Positions 47,801 through 56,624 of a stretch of 64,000 nucleotides of DNA are shown here, one piece after another. Position 1 is the first letter of the stretch; each line of letters starts with the position of its first letter. Under the pieces are notes generated by a model. It was given only the letters and a program-made list of their open reading frames with translations. It made no database searches and was not told the DNA's origin. The DNA comes from Liolophura sinensis (lineage: Eukaryota; Mollusca; Polyplacophora; Chitonida; Chitonidae), in contig NC_088302.1 in the NCBI RefSeq assembly GCF_032854445.1, positions 310,001 to 374,000 of the forward strand. The letters are read 5' to 3'. The position numbers and the translations under genes were made by a program.

Positions 47801-49753
47801 CTGACAAAAACACCGAAACAAGAGCATCTGAATAGAACAAGTACGAGTAGTCTTCATGATGGGAGAAAGCTGATAAAATAATAGATTTCGTAATGTTTTC
47901 TCAGTGTTTTAGTCACATATAACGAGCTTTCGTATTCATGTTGTCAACAGAGGGATCTGACTGGCTCTGTGCATCTTATTTATGTATGAATCAATGTAAA
48001 TATTAAATTACATGTATCAATGATTTGATTTAATACAGACTTAAGAATTTTTCGCTGAAACGACAACGGCCATTTTCGTGAGTGAAGGAAATTGGAGTGT
48101 GCGGGTTGACCCACCCACATCTGACGCACATGTTTGCTCGCCTTAATTGTGAAAGACAAGACGAATGTATAACTGAGCACACAGCCCCAAGAACGCCGCT
48201 CTCGAGGGTATGACTGAGCACACAACCCCATAAACTCCGTCTACGATAGTATGACTGAGCACACTGCTCTACGAACGCTGCCTACAAGGGTATGACTAAG
48301 CACACAGCTCCACAAAGGCCGCATACGAGGGTGTGTAACAATTTGTAAATTTTCGTAAAACCTTCGTGATTAATCGTAAAGCTGTCGGTTCCATCATAAC
48401 GCTTTACAAAATCAGCCGGTTTAGGGCAAACAGACATGGAATACTTGCGAATGAATACGAATTTACGATTGATAGTGTCATAACACATTCTTAATTATTC
48501 GTAATTCTATGTCCTGAGATTCTCATTCTCATGGTCATTATTCTCAATCACAGCCCTAACAAATGTATGACTCAACAGAAATCACACCGATCGCGGGCAG
48601 AAGAGACACACAGTCGGCAATCACAGCCCTAACAAATGTATGACTCAACAGAAACCACACCGATCGCGGGCAGAGGAGACACACAGTCGGCAATCACAGC
48701 CCTAACAAATGTATGACTCAACAGAAACCACACCAATCGCGGGCAGAGGAGACACACAGTCGGCAATCACAGACCTAACAAATGTATGACTCAACAGAAA
48801 CCACACCAATCGCGGGCAGAGGAGACACACAGTCGGCAATCACAGCCCTAACAAATGTATGACTCAACACAAACCACACCAATCGCGGGCAGAGGAGACA
48901 CACAGTCGGCAATCACAGCCCTAACAAATGTATGACTCAACAGAAACCACACCAATCGCGGGCAGAGGAGACACACAGTCGGCAATCACAGCCCTAACAA
49001 ATGTATGACTCAACAGAAACCACACCGATCGCGGGCAGAGGAGACACACAGTCGGCAATCACAGCCCTAACAAATGTATGACTCAACAGAAACCACACCG
49101 ATCGCGGGCAGAGGAGACACACAGTCGGCAATCACAGCCCTAACAAATGTATGACTCAACAGAAACCACACCAATCGCGGGCAGAGGAGACACACAGTCG
49201 GCAATCACAGCCCTAACAAATGTATGCCTCAACAGAAACCACACCGATCGCGGGCAGAGAAGACACACAGTGGGCAATCACAGCCCTAACAAATGTATGA
49301 CTCAACAGAAACCACACCAATCGCGGGCAGAGGAGACACACAGTCGGCAATCACAGCCCTAACAAATGTATGACTCAACAGAAACCACACAAATCGCGGG
49401 CATACGAGACACATAGTGGGCAATGACCGCCCTAACTAATGTATGCCTCAACTCACACCACACCGATCGCCAGCATACGAGACACACAGTCGACAATCAC
49501 CGCCCTAACTAATGTATGCCTCAACTCACACCACACCGATCGCGGGCATATGAGACACGCAGTTGGCAATCTCTCTCAGATGTTTTGCTGTCTTGTTTCC
49601 GGAACAAATCAACTCTTCCTCGTGCATAAGGCATGTTGACGCACACTCCACAGTTGATGGAGAAGCAGAAGTTTCCAGCCAAATGTAGGAGATTGCCAAT
49701 ATCAACATCGCCGGAAACACCGGGGAGTCCACCCTAACTGGCCCATTCTTCAT
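37592..49753 (-). CDS. Unrecognised single-pass membrane protein with lysine-rich cytoplasmic segment
   Basis: Coding exons in order, read on the minus strand: 49753-49530, 46589-46428, 45967-45843, 44894-44818, 42016-41989, 41458-41393, 40440-40360, 38842-37592. From the second onward all phases agree. The N-terminus MKNGPVRVDSPVFPAMLILA leads into a signal peptide and a short Cys-containing ectodomain. A Thr/Glu/Asp-rich stalk follows, then one membrane helix (FIYIMIIMATVMVPVIFGLS), then about 85 residues spread over four tiny exons and rich in Lys, then a 416-residue tail rich in Ser, Asp and Asn. This is type I topology. The first exon ends in phase 2 while the next begins in phase 1, so at least one ectodomain exon (length 3n+2) is unplaced. 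I cannot name the family; it could be a receptor or adhesion-type protein. Most of its introns hold a private minisatellite. Confidence 0.72.
39505..40359 (-). repeat. About 80-bp repeat carrying exon end and splice donor
   Basis: On the minus strand each unit has a version of GCCCTGTCTGATCTGAAGAA with GGTAAC or GGTGAC after it, then GAAACAGACACC-type and GTACCAAGGTCTTAG segments in reverse. Two linker variants alternate (TATGTCTAAGACC or GTTTTTATGAGT on plus). The first unit is the real exon end at 40,360. Confidence 0.9.
40360..40440 (-). CDS. Lys-rich exon (27 residues)
   Basis: Acceptor ATATTTTCAG, coding EKGNKNGNKGNTKKEISRKN then ALSDLKK, donor AAG followed by GTAACT. Phase 0 at both ends, so it can be included or skipped without a frameshift. 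Its last 27 nt and donor recur many times in the adjoining intron. Confidence 0.72.
40680..41392 (-). repeat. 24-bp minisatellite of donor-like motifs, about 29 copies
   Basis: On the minus strand the unit is GTAAGTGATGGTATGTTCCT plus GGAT. It starts at the real donor (GTATGT at 41,392-41,387). Almost every copy has both GTAAGT and GTATGT in transcribed orientation. It opens a 254-codon minus frame (MFLDVSDG repeats), considered spurious. Confidence 0.93.
41393..41458 (-). CDS. Lys-rich exon (22 residues)
   Basis: Acceptor CCTGTAACAG, coding EKKSKNSQDGKGSKKTKKSS then KK, donor AAG followed by GTATGT. Phase 0 at both ends; it resembles the next exon in composition and may be an old duplicate of it. 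Confidence 0.72.
41989..42016 (-). CDS. 28-nt micro-exon with two possible acceptors
   Basis: The upstream acceptor (TTTACTTTTCAG) gives 28 nt, coding FFQAKKAKL after a split Ser codon, and converts phase 2 to phase 0, exactly what the neighbours need. A second AG ten bases on (CTTTTTTCAG) would give an 18-nt exon that throws the next exons into stops. Donor TTG followed by GTAAGT. Confidence 0.6.
42430..44765 (-). repeat. 41-bp minisatellite, about 56 copies
   Basis: Plus-strand unit contains TTGTATTCAGTAACAAACAC and ACAATCCCTTACCCAAGGCT. It fills the intron between the 28-nt and juxtamembrane exons. Some copies lack a base, giving 39-41 bp. On the transcribed strand each has TTGGGTAAGG, again donor-like. 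Confidence 0.93.
44818..44894 (-). CDS. Juxtamembrane Lys-rich exon
   Basis: Acceptor GTGTGTTTAG, coding SKKIRNDPDWEKKRKQKTGG then KKGIL plus two bases, donor GAG with GTAAGT. It enters in phase 0 directly after the membrane helix; the other two frames contain stops. Confidence 0.75.
44995..45830. repeat. 22-bp minisatellite, diverged
   Basis: Variants of GTCTACATTCGTGAAGAGCC, degrading to the right into GTACATTCGTCAGGTGTG. It ends only about 15-25 bp from the donor of the transmembrane exon. Confidence 0.85.
45843..45967 (-). CDS. Transmembrane exon
   Basis: Acceptor TTTTTTCTCACAG, phase 1 entry, coding APERESVYNKLKADD followed by a helix of about 25 hydrophobic residues ending FYV, donor GTG then GTAAGA. 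Basic residues follow at once in the next exon, which sets the cytoplasmic side. Confidence 0.82.
46428..46589 (-). CDS. Acidic stalk exon
   Basis: Acceptor TCCTACTTTCAG, coding TAKSEPVTSEIADYEDIDTA, EKLSATSEELGLSKTDTILG and a DNWVAIQKVT end, donor ACAG with GTATAT. Phase 1 at both ends, compatible with the membrane exon. Many Ser/Thr/Glu, no Cys: a likely extended, possibly glycosylated stalk. Confidence 0.75.
46606..48165. other. Intronic sequence probably hiding a missing exon
   Basis: A phase-correcting exon (3n+2 nt) of the membrane-protein gene should lie between 46.6 and 49.5 kb. A minus-strand candidate after GGTGTTTTTGTCAG (near 47,808) reads VVIKVDHLLCHCYWYHFATQ, with donor-like GTACGT farther on, but I cannot fix its end. 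A plus-strand frame at 47,025-47,369 is also open without support. Confidence 0.35.
48170..48335. repeat. Short tandem repeat, about 4 copies
   Basis: Units around GGTATGACTGAGCACACAGC with CCACGAACGCCG-like ends. Confidence 0.7.
48545..49529 (-). repeat. 73-bp minisatellite derived from an exon-intron junction
   Basis: Plus-strand unit contains TATGACTCAACAGAAACCAC, ACCGATCGCGGGCAGAGGAG and CACAGTCGGCAATCACAGCC, about 14 copies. About 40 nt of each unit match the end of the first coding exon at 49,530-49,570 (GATCGCGGGCATATGAGACA). The two units nearest the exon keep the donor context CTCAACTCACACCACACC. Confidence 0.92.
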
Positions 49754-49791
49754 GCCGACATCACAGGATTGTGATCTCACCACTGGACGAC
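49530..49791 (-). CDS. First coding exon: 5' UTR end, signal peptide, Cys-containing ectodomain
   Basis: Acceptor GTCATTTTTCAG, 38 nt of leader, ATG at 49753-49751, then 74 codons plus two bases to the donor GGT with GTGAGT. After the signal peptide (likely cut near ETSAS) it reads STVECASTCLMHEEELICSG and then an NKT glycosylation site and another Cys. The C-x3-C start loosely recalls PAN/apple-type domains, but too little is present to claim one. The tail of this exon is copied in the 73-bp array next to it. Confidence 0.68.
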
Positions 49792-49834
49792 CTGAAAAAT
49801 GACAAAATCTTCTTGTAGCTCTACATGTGGACAA

Positions 49835-50490
49835 TTGTAACTGACATTCCCCTGGCAATGTATCACGACTTGTAACTGACATTCCCCTGATAATATATCA
49901 CGGCAATATATTTATTTATTTGATTGGTGTTTTACGCCGTATTCAAGAATATTTCACTTATACGACGGCGGCCAGCATTATGGTGGGTGGAAACCGGGGG
50001 AAACCCACGACCATCCGCAGGTTGCTGATAGACCTTCCTACGTACGAAGCCAGCATGAGCTGGACCCCTGATAACGTATCACGGCACAACTTGTAACTGA
50101 CATTCCATTGATAATGTATCACTGCACGACATGTTACTGACATTTTCCTATTAATGTGCCTCAATACGTCTCGCTACGGATGTTCCCTGATAATGTATCT
50201 CACCAGATCTTGTAAATAACATGCCCTTGATAATGTATCACTACACGTCTTTTTACCGAAATTCCCGTGATAATGTATTACTGCACAACTCACGTTTTCC
50301 CTGATAGGGCCTAATGTACCTCACCACGCCTTGTAAATGACATTCCCCTGATAACGCATCTCAGCACGTCTTGTTACCGAAGTTCCCTGACAATGTATCA
50401 CTTCAGGACTTGTAACTGAAATGACATTTCCCTCATAACGCATCAGTACACGTTTTGTAACTGACATTCCCTAGGTAATGTATCACACGG
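49835..50490. repeat. Diverged repeat of about 45 bp, split by a SINE
   Basis: Units such as TTGTAACTGACATTCCCCTG plus ATAATGTATCACGGCACG, with many substitutions. A SINE interrupts it at 49,910-50,066, with array sequence continuing on both sides. Confidence 0.82.
49910..50066 (-). mobile_element. SINE inserted in a minisatellite
   Basis: Plus strand reads TTTATTTGATTGGTGTTTTA, CGGCGGCCAGCATTATGGTG and GAAGCCAGCATGAGCTGGAC, then returns to the array unit. The tRNA-like head is missing. Confidence 0.88.
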
Positions 50491-52600
50491 ATATTTTTAT
50501 CTCCAAATCTCCATTTGAAAAGCGTTTCAATACGCTTGAAAACCTTAAAAATTCAGGGAACGATCAGAACTCTTTGCAGGACTAAAGATCACAACAACGT
50601 CAAAAAGGAAATGTATTCTGTTTTGTAGTGTAGCTCGCGATGTAAACATATCATATACGGCATGTGCGCTCATATTGTGGTACCGCGTACACAAACATGT
50701 GTAAGTGAGGTACACTTTGACGTCTGTCCGCACGAGTTTGTTACATTCATGGGCAACGGGCGATCTTAGTCAAAATTTCAACCATTAAACTTATAACAAT
50801 TAATCACAATAGGATATAACAATTTTAAAGTCATGGGAAATTTTACACTGAAGTGTAAGATCGCTTCGTGATCCTGTTCACTGGCGTACACACCATGTGT
50901 AAGTTTTATACTCAGTTTTTGCCGTTAAGCACAAATCGTAATATGGGACGAAGGGCAGCCTCAGCAGAGCGATTCTGATGTCGCCTAAGCTATATGTTCA
51001 GAAAAACACAAAAAAGCGTACCTCAGGAGCTAAATTTTAGTTCTCATTTGTGTCAAATAGTAAATACTAAGAAGAGAAATTGAAACGATTAACACTGCTG
51101 TGTGTCTGTCATAGTACATAGAGCCTACTGCTGTGTGCTTCAGGTTATGCAGATGTGGCACGGGATATTACCGACGTCAAAATTTATCTGACACCTTTGA
51201 CAATACTTGATCTCCTTCATCACGTTCACATACCGTACCTTGCCGATATTTCCGATCCAGTCACCCAGCTCCACCACAGGGCATTCTCCTCGGAAATGGT
51301 ACATTAAACTGTATATTTGAATATAAACTTCGGAACCATGTTTCATTTAATAACGTTTGTTTCCTTTTTTCAAAAAACATACTGAGCTGAATGTATGGAT
51401 TTAGGGCGTTGAGGATCAGAAATAAGAGGTATAGGGAGATTTTTACACGACCAATTATGTGATAAATGCATGTTTGGGTACCGGTACACATAGGCCTACA
51501 GTTGTCGGATCATGTCGCAGATACATGTACCTTTGCACTCGTAGCTGGATTAATCATTACAAGCCGTTGATACGATTTCCCTCACAGAAATGGTTTTGTT
51601 TATGATGTCCAGGTGGAGTAGACCTGTATATGATTCAGTGGTAGATACAGACCTCTATCCATCAGCTTACCTATTGTGACACTTTGCAATAAAATGTTTC
51701 GTTGTTGTTGCTCTCATCATCAGGCCGCTGTGCAAACGCGAAATGACGCCATCATGTTCTCTGACGTTAAGTTACGTGTGACGCCTTCTGACATTACGCG
51801 CAAGCAACCGAAGGAATGGCCGTCATCAGAACGTCACAGATCACGTGCTGTCATCGATACCAGGAATATAGCAGTGGGAGTTAATCTTATCAGCGCGAAA
51901 AATGATCTGGGGTGCAATCAGCCTGAAAACGCCTTAAGAGGGCATGTGTCTTCACAAATAGTATGGAAAAGACATTTTAAATCGACATGTAGGCGCATAA
52001 GCCTGGTCACTGACGGTGTATGCAATGTAGCTGCAGCACTGATTGTTTTCATTGATTCACATCGCACTTCATGCAAAAAAGTTTTGATTAGAAGTGAACA
52101 CGCTTCAGGACTGTTTTGGAATTTCCTCATTTTCACTGTACGTGTATTTTCACTTCTCCAGTAGAATACAACTTTGCTAAACAATATTCACGAAAGTGGA
52201 TGTTGCATTTGTTTATTTGTATACACCTTAACCAGATCATACTAACCTAACACGCCAAAGCACTAGTGCAAACTAAAACGTCATTTAAATGGGCAGTCGT
52301 ACTTTTCGCGTCGTGTGAGAAGAGAACATTGTGTCGTGTGAAAAGAGAACAGTCTTGCATACGGCAATGGGTTACCTGCAGAATAAAGGAGGGGGATATG
52401 TTTAATACGCCATTTCACTGACGCTGAGTGTTTCACTCCTGCGTCATAAGCATCACGTCACAGTGATGCACGTTGACATCGCGAAACAAAAGATTACTTT
52501 ATGACGTGAAGTCTCATCTCACTGCAGATTGCCCCCTGGGTTATTTTGCGTCATTAAACTTTGGTCACATGTCAAAGTGGCTTGCTGCTGTGGCTGTCAC
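50491..52600. other. Unassigned sequence
   Basis: May include upstream noncoding exons or the promoter of the membrane-protein gene. Open frames at 51,140-51,346 (minus) and 51,676-52,164 (plus, 162 codons from a TTG) have no recognised motif and no matching splice phases. Confidence 0.35.
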
Positions 52601-52659
52601 AGTCGTGTCTATGTCCCCTAAAAATGACATATCAGTCAGTAGGTGATACCTATACATAA

Positions 52660-53430
52660 GCCTGTAATTAGTAACGCAGTGTTTTCTCCTAGAAATACCC
52701 TGTATACAGTCACAACCACTGCACCTCAGATGATCGGCTGCGGTCACAAACCATTGCATCTCAGATAACGTATAATAGTACAAAACAACGGGCTTCAAAT
52801 AATCGTCTATACAGCACAAATGACCGCACCTCACAAAATTGTCTAAGGTCATAACCACTGCACCTCAGGTACCTGTCTGCGGTCATAAATTGCATCTAGG
52901 ATAATTGTCTGCGGTCACAAATCACCGCACCTTACATAATCGTCTCCAGTCACAAACCACCGCGCCTCAAATAATGGTCTATTGTCACAAACCACCGCAC
53001 CTCACAGTCATTTACGGTTACAAACCACTGCGCCTCAAATAATGGTCTATTGTCACAAACCACCGCACCTCACAGTCATCTACGGTTACAAACCACTGCG
53101 CCTCAAATAATGGTCTATTGTCACAAACCACCGCACCTCACAGTCATCTAGGGTTACAAACAACCGCGCCTCAAATAATGGTCTATTGTCACAAACCACC
53201 GCACCTCACAGTCATCTACGGCTACAAACCACTGCGCCTCAAATAATGGTCTATTGTCACAAACCACCGCACCTCACAGTCATCTACGGTTACAAACCAC
53301 TGCGCCTCAAATAATGGTCTATTGTCACAAACCACCACACCTCACAGTCATCTACGGTTACAAACCACCACGCCTCAAATAATGGTCTATTGTCACAAAC
53401 CACCGCACCTCACACAATGGTCTACGGGCA
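52660..53430. repeat. 34/68-bp minisatellite
   Basis: The right part is a 68-bp dimer (AATGGTCTATTGTCACAAAC, CACCGCACCTCACAGTCATC, ACGGTTACAAACCACTGCGC) repeated about six times. The left part holds older single units (CACAAACCATTGCATCTCAG). Confidence 0.9.
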
Positions 53431-53800
53431 CACCACTTGACTACGTGACTATTGGATTCATGATCACGTGACTGTCTTAGACTTATGCCATACCTAACTC
53501 GTGGTAAGATTCCTGAACTTATTTTTTAATTTTAGCGCTAATTTTCGTTATGAGTATCCAAGACAGCTTCACGATCCCAAATTGTGGATGGTACATTGTT
53601 GTAAGTGTACACATTTTTAACTTCTTAAAGCAAAGGATTTAATGTGTAACTGTGTTTGAATTTATTAATCAAGTCGTAAAATGTTTAATAAATGACGCCC
53701 TTGGTTAACAGCTAGATGTCCCAAATGAAGACGTTGAAGGCTGAACCACACGGATAGTGGTAATGTAGGCCTTGAGGACTATATTCACCTTATTTTATGT
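53431..53800. other. Unassigned AT-rich sequence
   Basis: Nothing recognised between the 68-bp array and the SINE poly-T. Confidence 0.4.
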
Positions 53801-54058
53801 TTTTTTTTTTTTTTTTTTTTTTGATTGGTGTTTTACGCCGTACTCAAGAATATTTCACTTATACGACGGCGGCCAGCATTATGGTGGGTGGAAACCGGGC
53901 AGAGCCCGGCGGAAACCCACGACCATCCGCAGGTTGCTGGCAGACCTTCCCACGTACGGCCGTAGAGGAAGCCAGCATGAGCTGGTCTTGAACTCACAGC
54001 GACCGCATTGGTGAGAGGCTTCTGGGTCACTACGCTGCGCTAGCGCGCTAACCGACTG
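53801..54058 (-). mobile_element. tRNA-derived SINE, full length, with poly-A tail
   Basis: Best copy of the family here. Read on the minus strand it starts with ATCAGTCGGTTAGCGCGCTA, has a B-box-like GAGTTCAAGACC, the conserved body (CGTACGTGGGAAGGTCTGCC, GCAACCTGCGGATGGTCGTG, CACCATAATGCTGGCCGCCG, GAGTACGGCGTAAAACACCA) and ends in CAATC plus a run of more than 20 A. Low divergence and the long A tail suggest it is relatively young. Confidence 0.93.
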
Positions 54059-56000
54059 ATATTTTATGTTTGGATAGATGCTCATAAAGTGCATAGATCG
54101 TAATGGTGATTTTATGGTAAAAACATTTAAGTCTATTCAATTTACTGCAGTCGGGTCACGCATGGAAATTCTGATTTCGGCGCGCCTTCGATCAGCGGTC
54201 AGCATACATGGATGGACAGGGTACTGTCAGCGTGGTGTTAGTACACCGAGTCTTCATGCCTTGTATTAACCGTTTGTTGTCTTCCCCACAGCGTTGCCTG
54301 CAGTGAGCAACAGTAGTAAGTACGCCTGCTCTGCTTTGATATCGTGCGTTTTTATTTGACAACAATTTTTCAGTCATTTGACGATGAGCAGCCATTATCT
54401 GAGTATACATAGGCCAGAAGACGAGCCCATGCCGCCAATGTGCTTCCGCCACTGAAATATCATGCCGAAGACACCAGATACGACACCCCACTAACTCACA
54501 TTATACTGACAACGGGCCAATCAGCCACGTTTCCTTGCTCTAACCTCTCAGTGCTGAGCGCCAGGCGAGGCACGAATAAGTACCAATTTTAAAGTCTTTG
54601 GTATGACCTGCCTGGGTTTCATCCTCGGTCTCCAGACTTCGAAGCACCATAATATTAAAAGCAACGTTACGCACTCAAACCTGTAGGACAACGGTTAAGC
54701 TTCCCGGTAATGAGAAGTACCGGCGTATTTCCCAGACTGATACATAACAACAACAACGTGAACAATTTGTAGCCGTTAATGGTGTGATGTCAAAATGTTT
54801 TTATTGAGCAATTTGTAATATAGCAACAATTAATCGAACACTATTGTGATACAAATTTCATCTCCAACAAATCAATGCGCCTCCAATGGAGATTATCTGA
54901 TCACGCAGATCATGAAATTACACAGTTTTAGGATATTTGGAGTACCAATCTAATTCCCAAACTGTCCGGTTACAATCCTACCGTTGCAGACATTACTCCT
55001 TGTCTGTATTGTTCAGAAATAAACATTTTCATCGCAAGTGTATTTACAGTCATTGCCACGACAAACCATTACATCTGCCTGAAATCGTTGAAACTGTTTT
55101 AAGAAAATGCAGCATGCAGAAACTAAACCCAGACATCTTCCCTAAGGAACTTATGTTTGGACAAAAAGTTTTTAAATTTTAGGTCAAACGTGAGCAAAGT
55201 TTAGCAATACAGAAAAGCTGCCATGGTCATTTTCAGTCGAATCATCATAGATCATTGATAACCAACGAACACAATTCAGATATCATATATGCCATAGTCC
55301 CATATCAATATGGGATAGATATGATGGTACTTATTGCTGGATAAAAACCCATCACAATCACCGTGCCGTCTTATGGGACGGCTTATCCCTTATTAAAGGC
55401 TTATCCCTTATTAAAGGCTTATCCCTTATTAAAGTCACAAATACTGAACATTCAGGATATTTCATTTCCAGGAGTCCAACAGCAAAAGTAAATAACATCT
55501 GTAGGTCACATTAACCTCATATGGCACACACAATAATTTACACTCATCATACACTGAAGACATTTTGATATGATGGACAATTTTTTTTTGTAATAATCCT
55601 TACCCAAGAATTCTCTTCAAATATTAAAAAAGAAATCATCTTTTTTTCAGATTCTACTCAAAAAAAACACTATTCTAACCCTCTTTTTACAACCCAACAA
55701 ATTATGCAGTAAAATCAACATAACAGGAAGCACTTAGGCACTGCATATAAGCATATATAAGATCAAAGATCATCAGTCAAACATCTCCTCTTTAGGGCCT
55801 TGAATCCCCCAACACATGTACCTACATCATCATAGCCTGAAATCTCTTATACACCATGAAACAAAACAGGCTATTTCTAGTACACACCTTGTCATTCAAG
55901 GTATCAAGACAGGATTCCTATATACATGCACTTCATGATTTTTTACTTTTTTCTGGTTCACATATTATACCAGTTACAGTGCAAAATATGCATGTACATG
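54059..56000. other. Unique sequence, in part probable 3' UTR of fructose-bisphosphatase
   Basis: No other gene is recognised. It includes three copies of GGCTTATCCCTTATTAAA at about 55,380-55,435. A second possible polyadenylation signal on the minus strand (TTTATT on plus) is at 54,800-54,805. Confidence 0.4.
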
Positions 56001-56006
56001 TTTATT
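56001..56006 (-). terminator. Candidate polyadenylation signal of fructose-bisphosphatase
   Basis: AATAAA on the minus strand (TTTATT on plus, in ATGTTTATTCAGCC), about 430 nt after the stop codon. Confidence 0.5.
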
Positions 56007-56435
56007 CAGCCAATCCTCAAGGACATTATGACAGTCCAAAATGCATATATTAGTACGCTGAGATTTTTAAGCAATGAAATTCAAGATAAATGTAAGTAAT
56101 TCACAGTATTGGTAAATATATGTATATTTAACACTTAAAGCTGAACATGAATGACACAACACTCAACTTCCTTCCCACTTCCACCTCCCCATCTTGCACA
56201 TTCTCACCCGACATGTCCGCACCCCTCGCATCATGTGACCTTCAAAATCCTCCCCTCCCCCCCACCACCCCTGTCCTCCTCTTACCTGTATGCTCCCTAA
56301 CCTAACCCTCTACTTGCCATGTTTCCTGTACACCGCCTTCACATATTCCACATTGTAACTAGGCATGTCTGTACCCTTCCCCTCCACCACCACCCTCCAG
56401 CTTACATGTATGTTCCCTGGCCTACATGTAACCCT

Positions 56436-56624
56436 CTACTTGGCATGTTTCTTGTACACTGCCTCCACATCTTCCACATCTTCCTTTGAGCCCAGGAATA
56501 TGGGTGAGCGCTGGTGAATTTCTGTAGGTTGTAGGTCTAGGATAGGGGAGGTACCCGTGCTGGCCTTCCCTCCTGCCTGCTCCATTACGTACGCCATGGG
56601 GTTACACTCGTACAGAAGACGCAA
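56436..56624 (-). CDS. FBP1: Fructose-bisphosphatase last exon
   Basis: Acceptor TTTTGTTGGCAG, coding [20 protein letters not shown] to [11 protein letters not shown] and stop. Contains the active-site Glu and the [13 protein letters not shown] segment. The acceptor is copied in the adjacent intronic repeat. Confidence 0.96.
   Translation of the reverse strand: MRLLYECNPMAYVMEQAGGKASTGTSPILDLQPTEIHQRSPIFLGSKEDVEDVEAVYKKHAK

Noticed and set aside
47601-47857. Overlapping frames on both strands near 47.7 kb
   Set aside because: One may be the missing ectodomain exon, but donor and frame cannot be fixed from sequence alone.
48545-49560. CRISPR-like spacing of repeats
   Set aside because: Units are contiguous tandem copies with no unique spacers, in a eukaryotic intron.
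51140-51346. Minus frame with RGECPVVELGDWIGNIGK and YCQRC
   Set aside because: Looked exon-like for the membrane gene, but available donors do not match the phase of the next exon and the start of that gene is already provided by 49,753.
51676-52164. 162-codon plus frame
   Set aside because: Starts at TTG, no motif, no splice or promoter context; length is possible by chance in 64 kb.
53772-54030. Frames of 64-80 codons
   Set aside because: They lie wholly in the SINE copy and its poly-T.
54290-54325. Possible plus-strand micro-exon between TCTTCCCCACAG and GTAAGTACG
   Set aside because: Only 24 nt and no neighbouring exons to match; likely chance.
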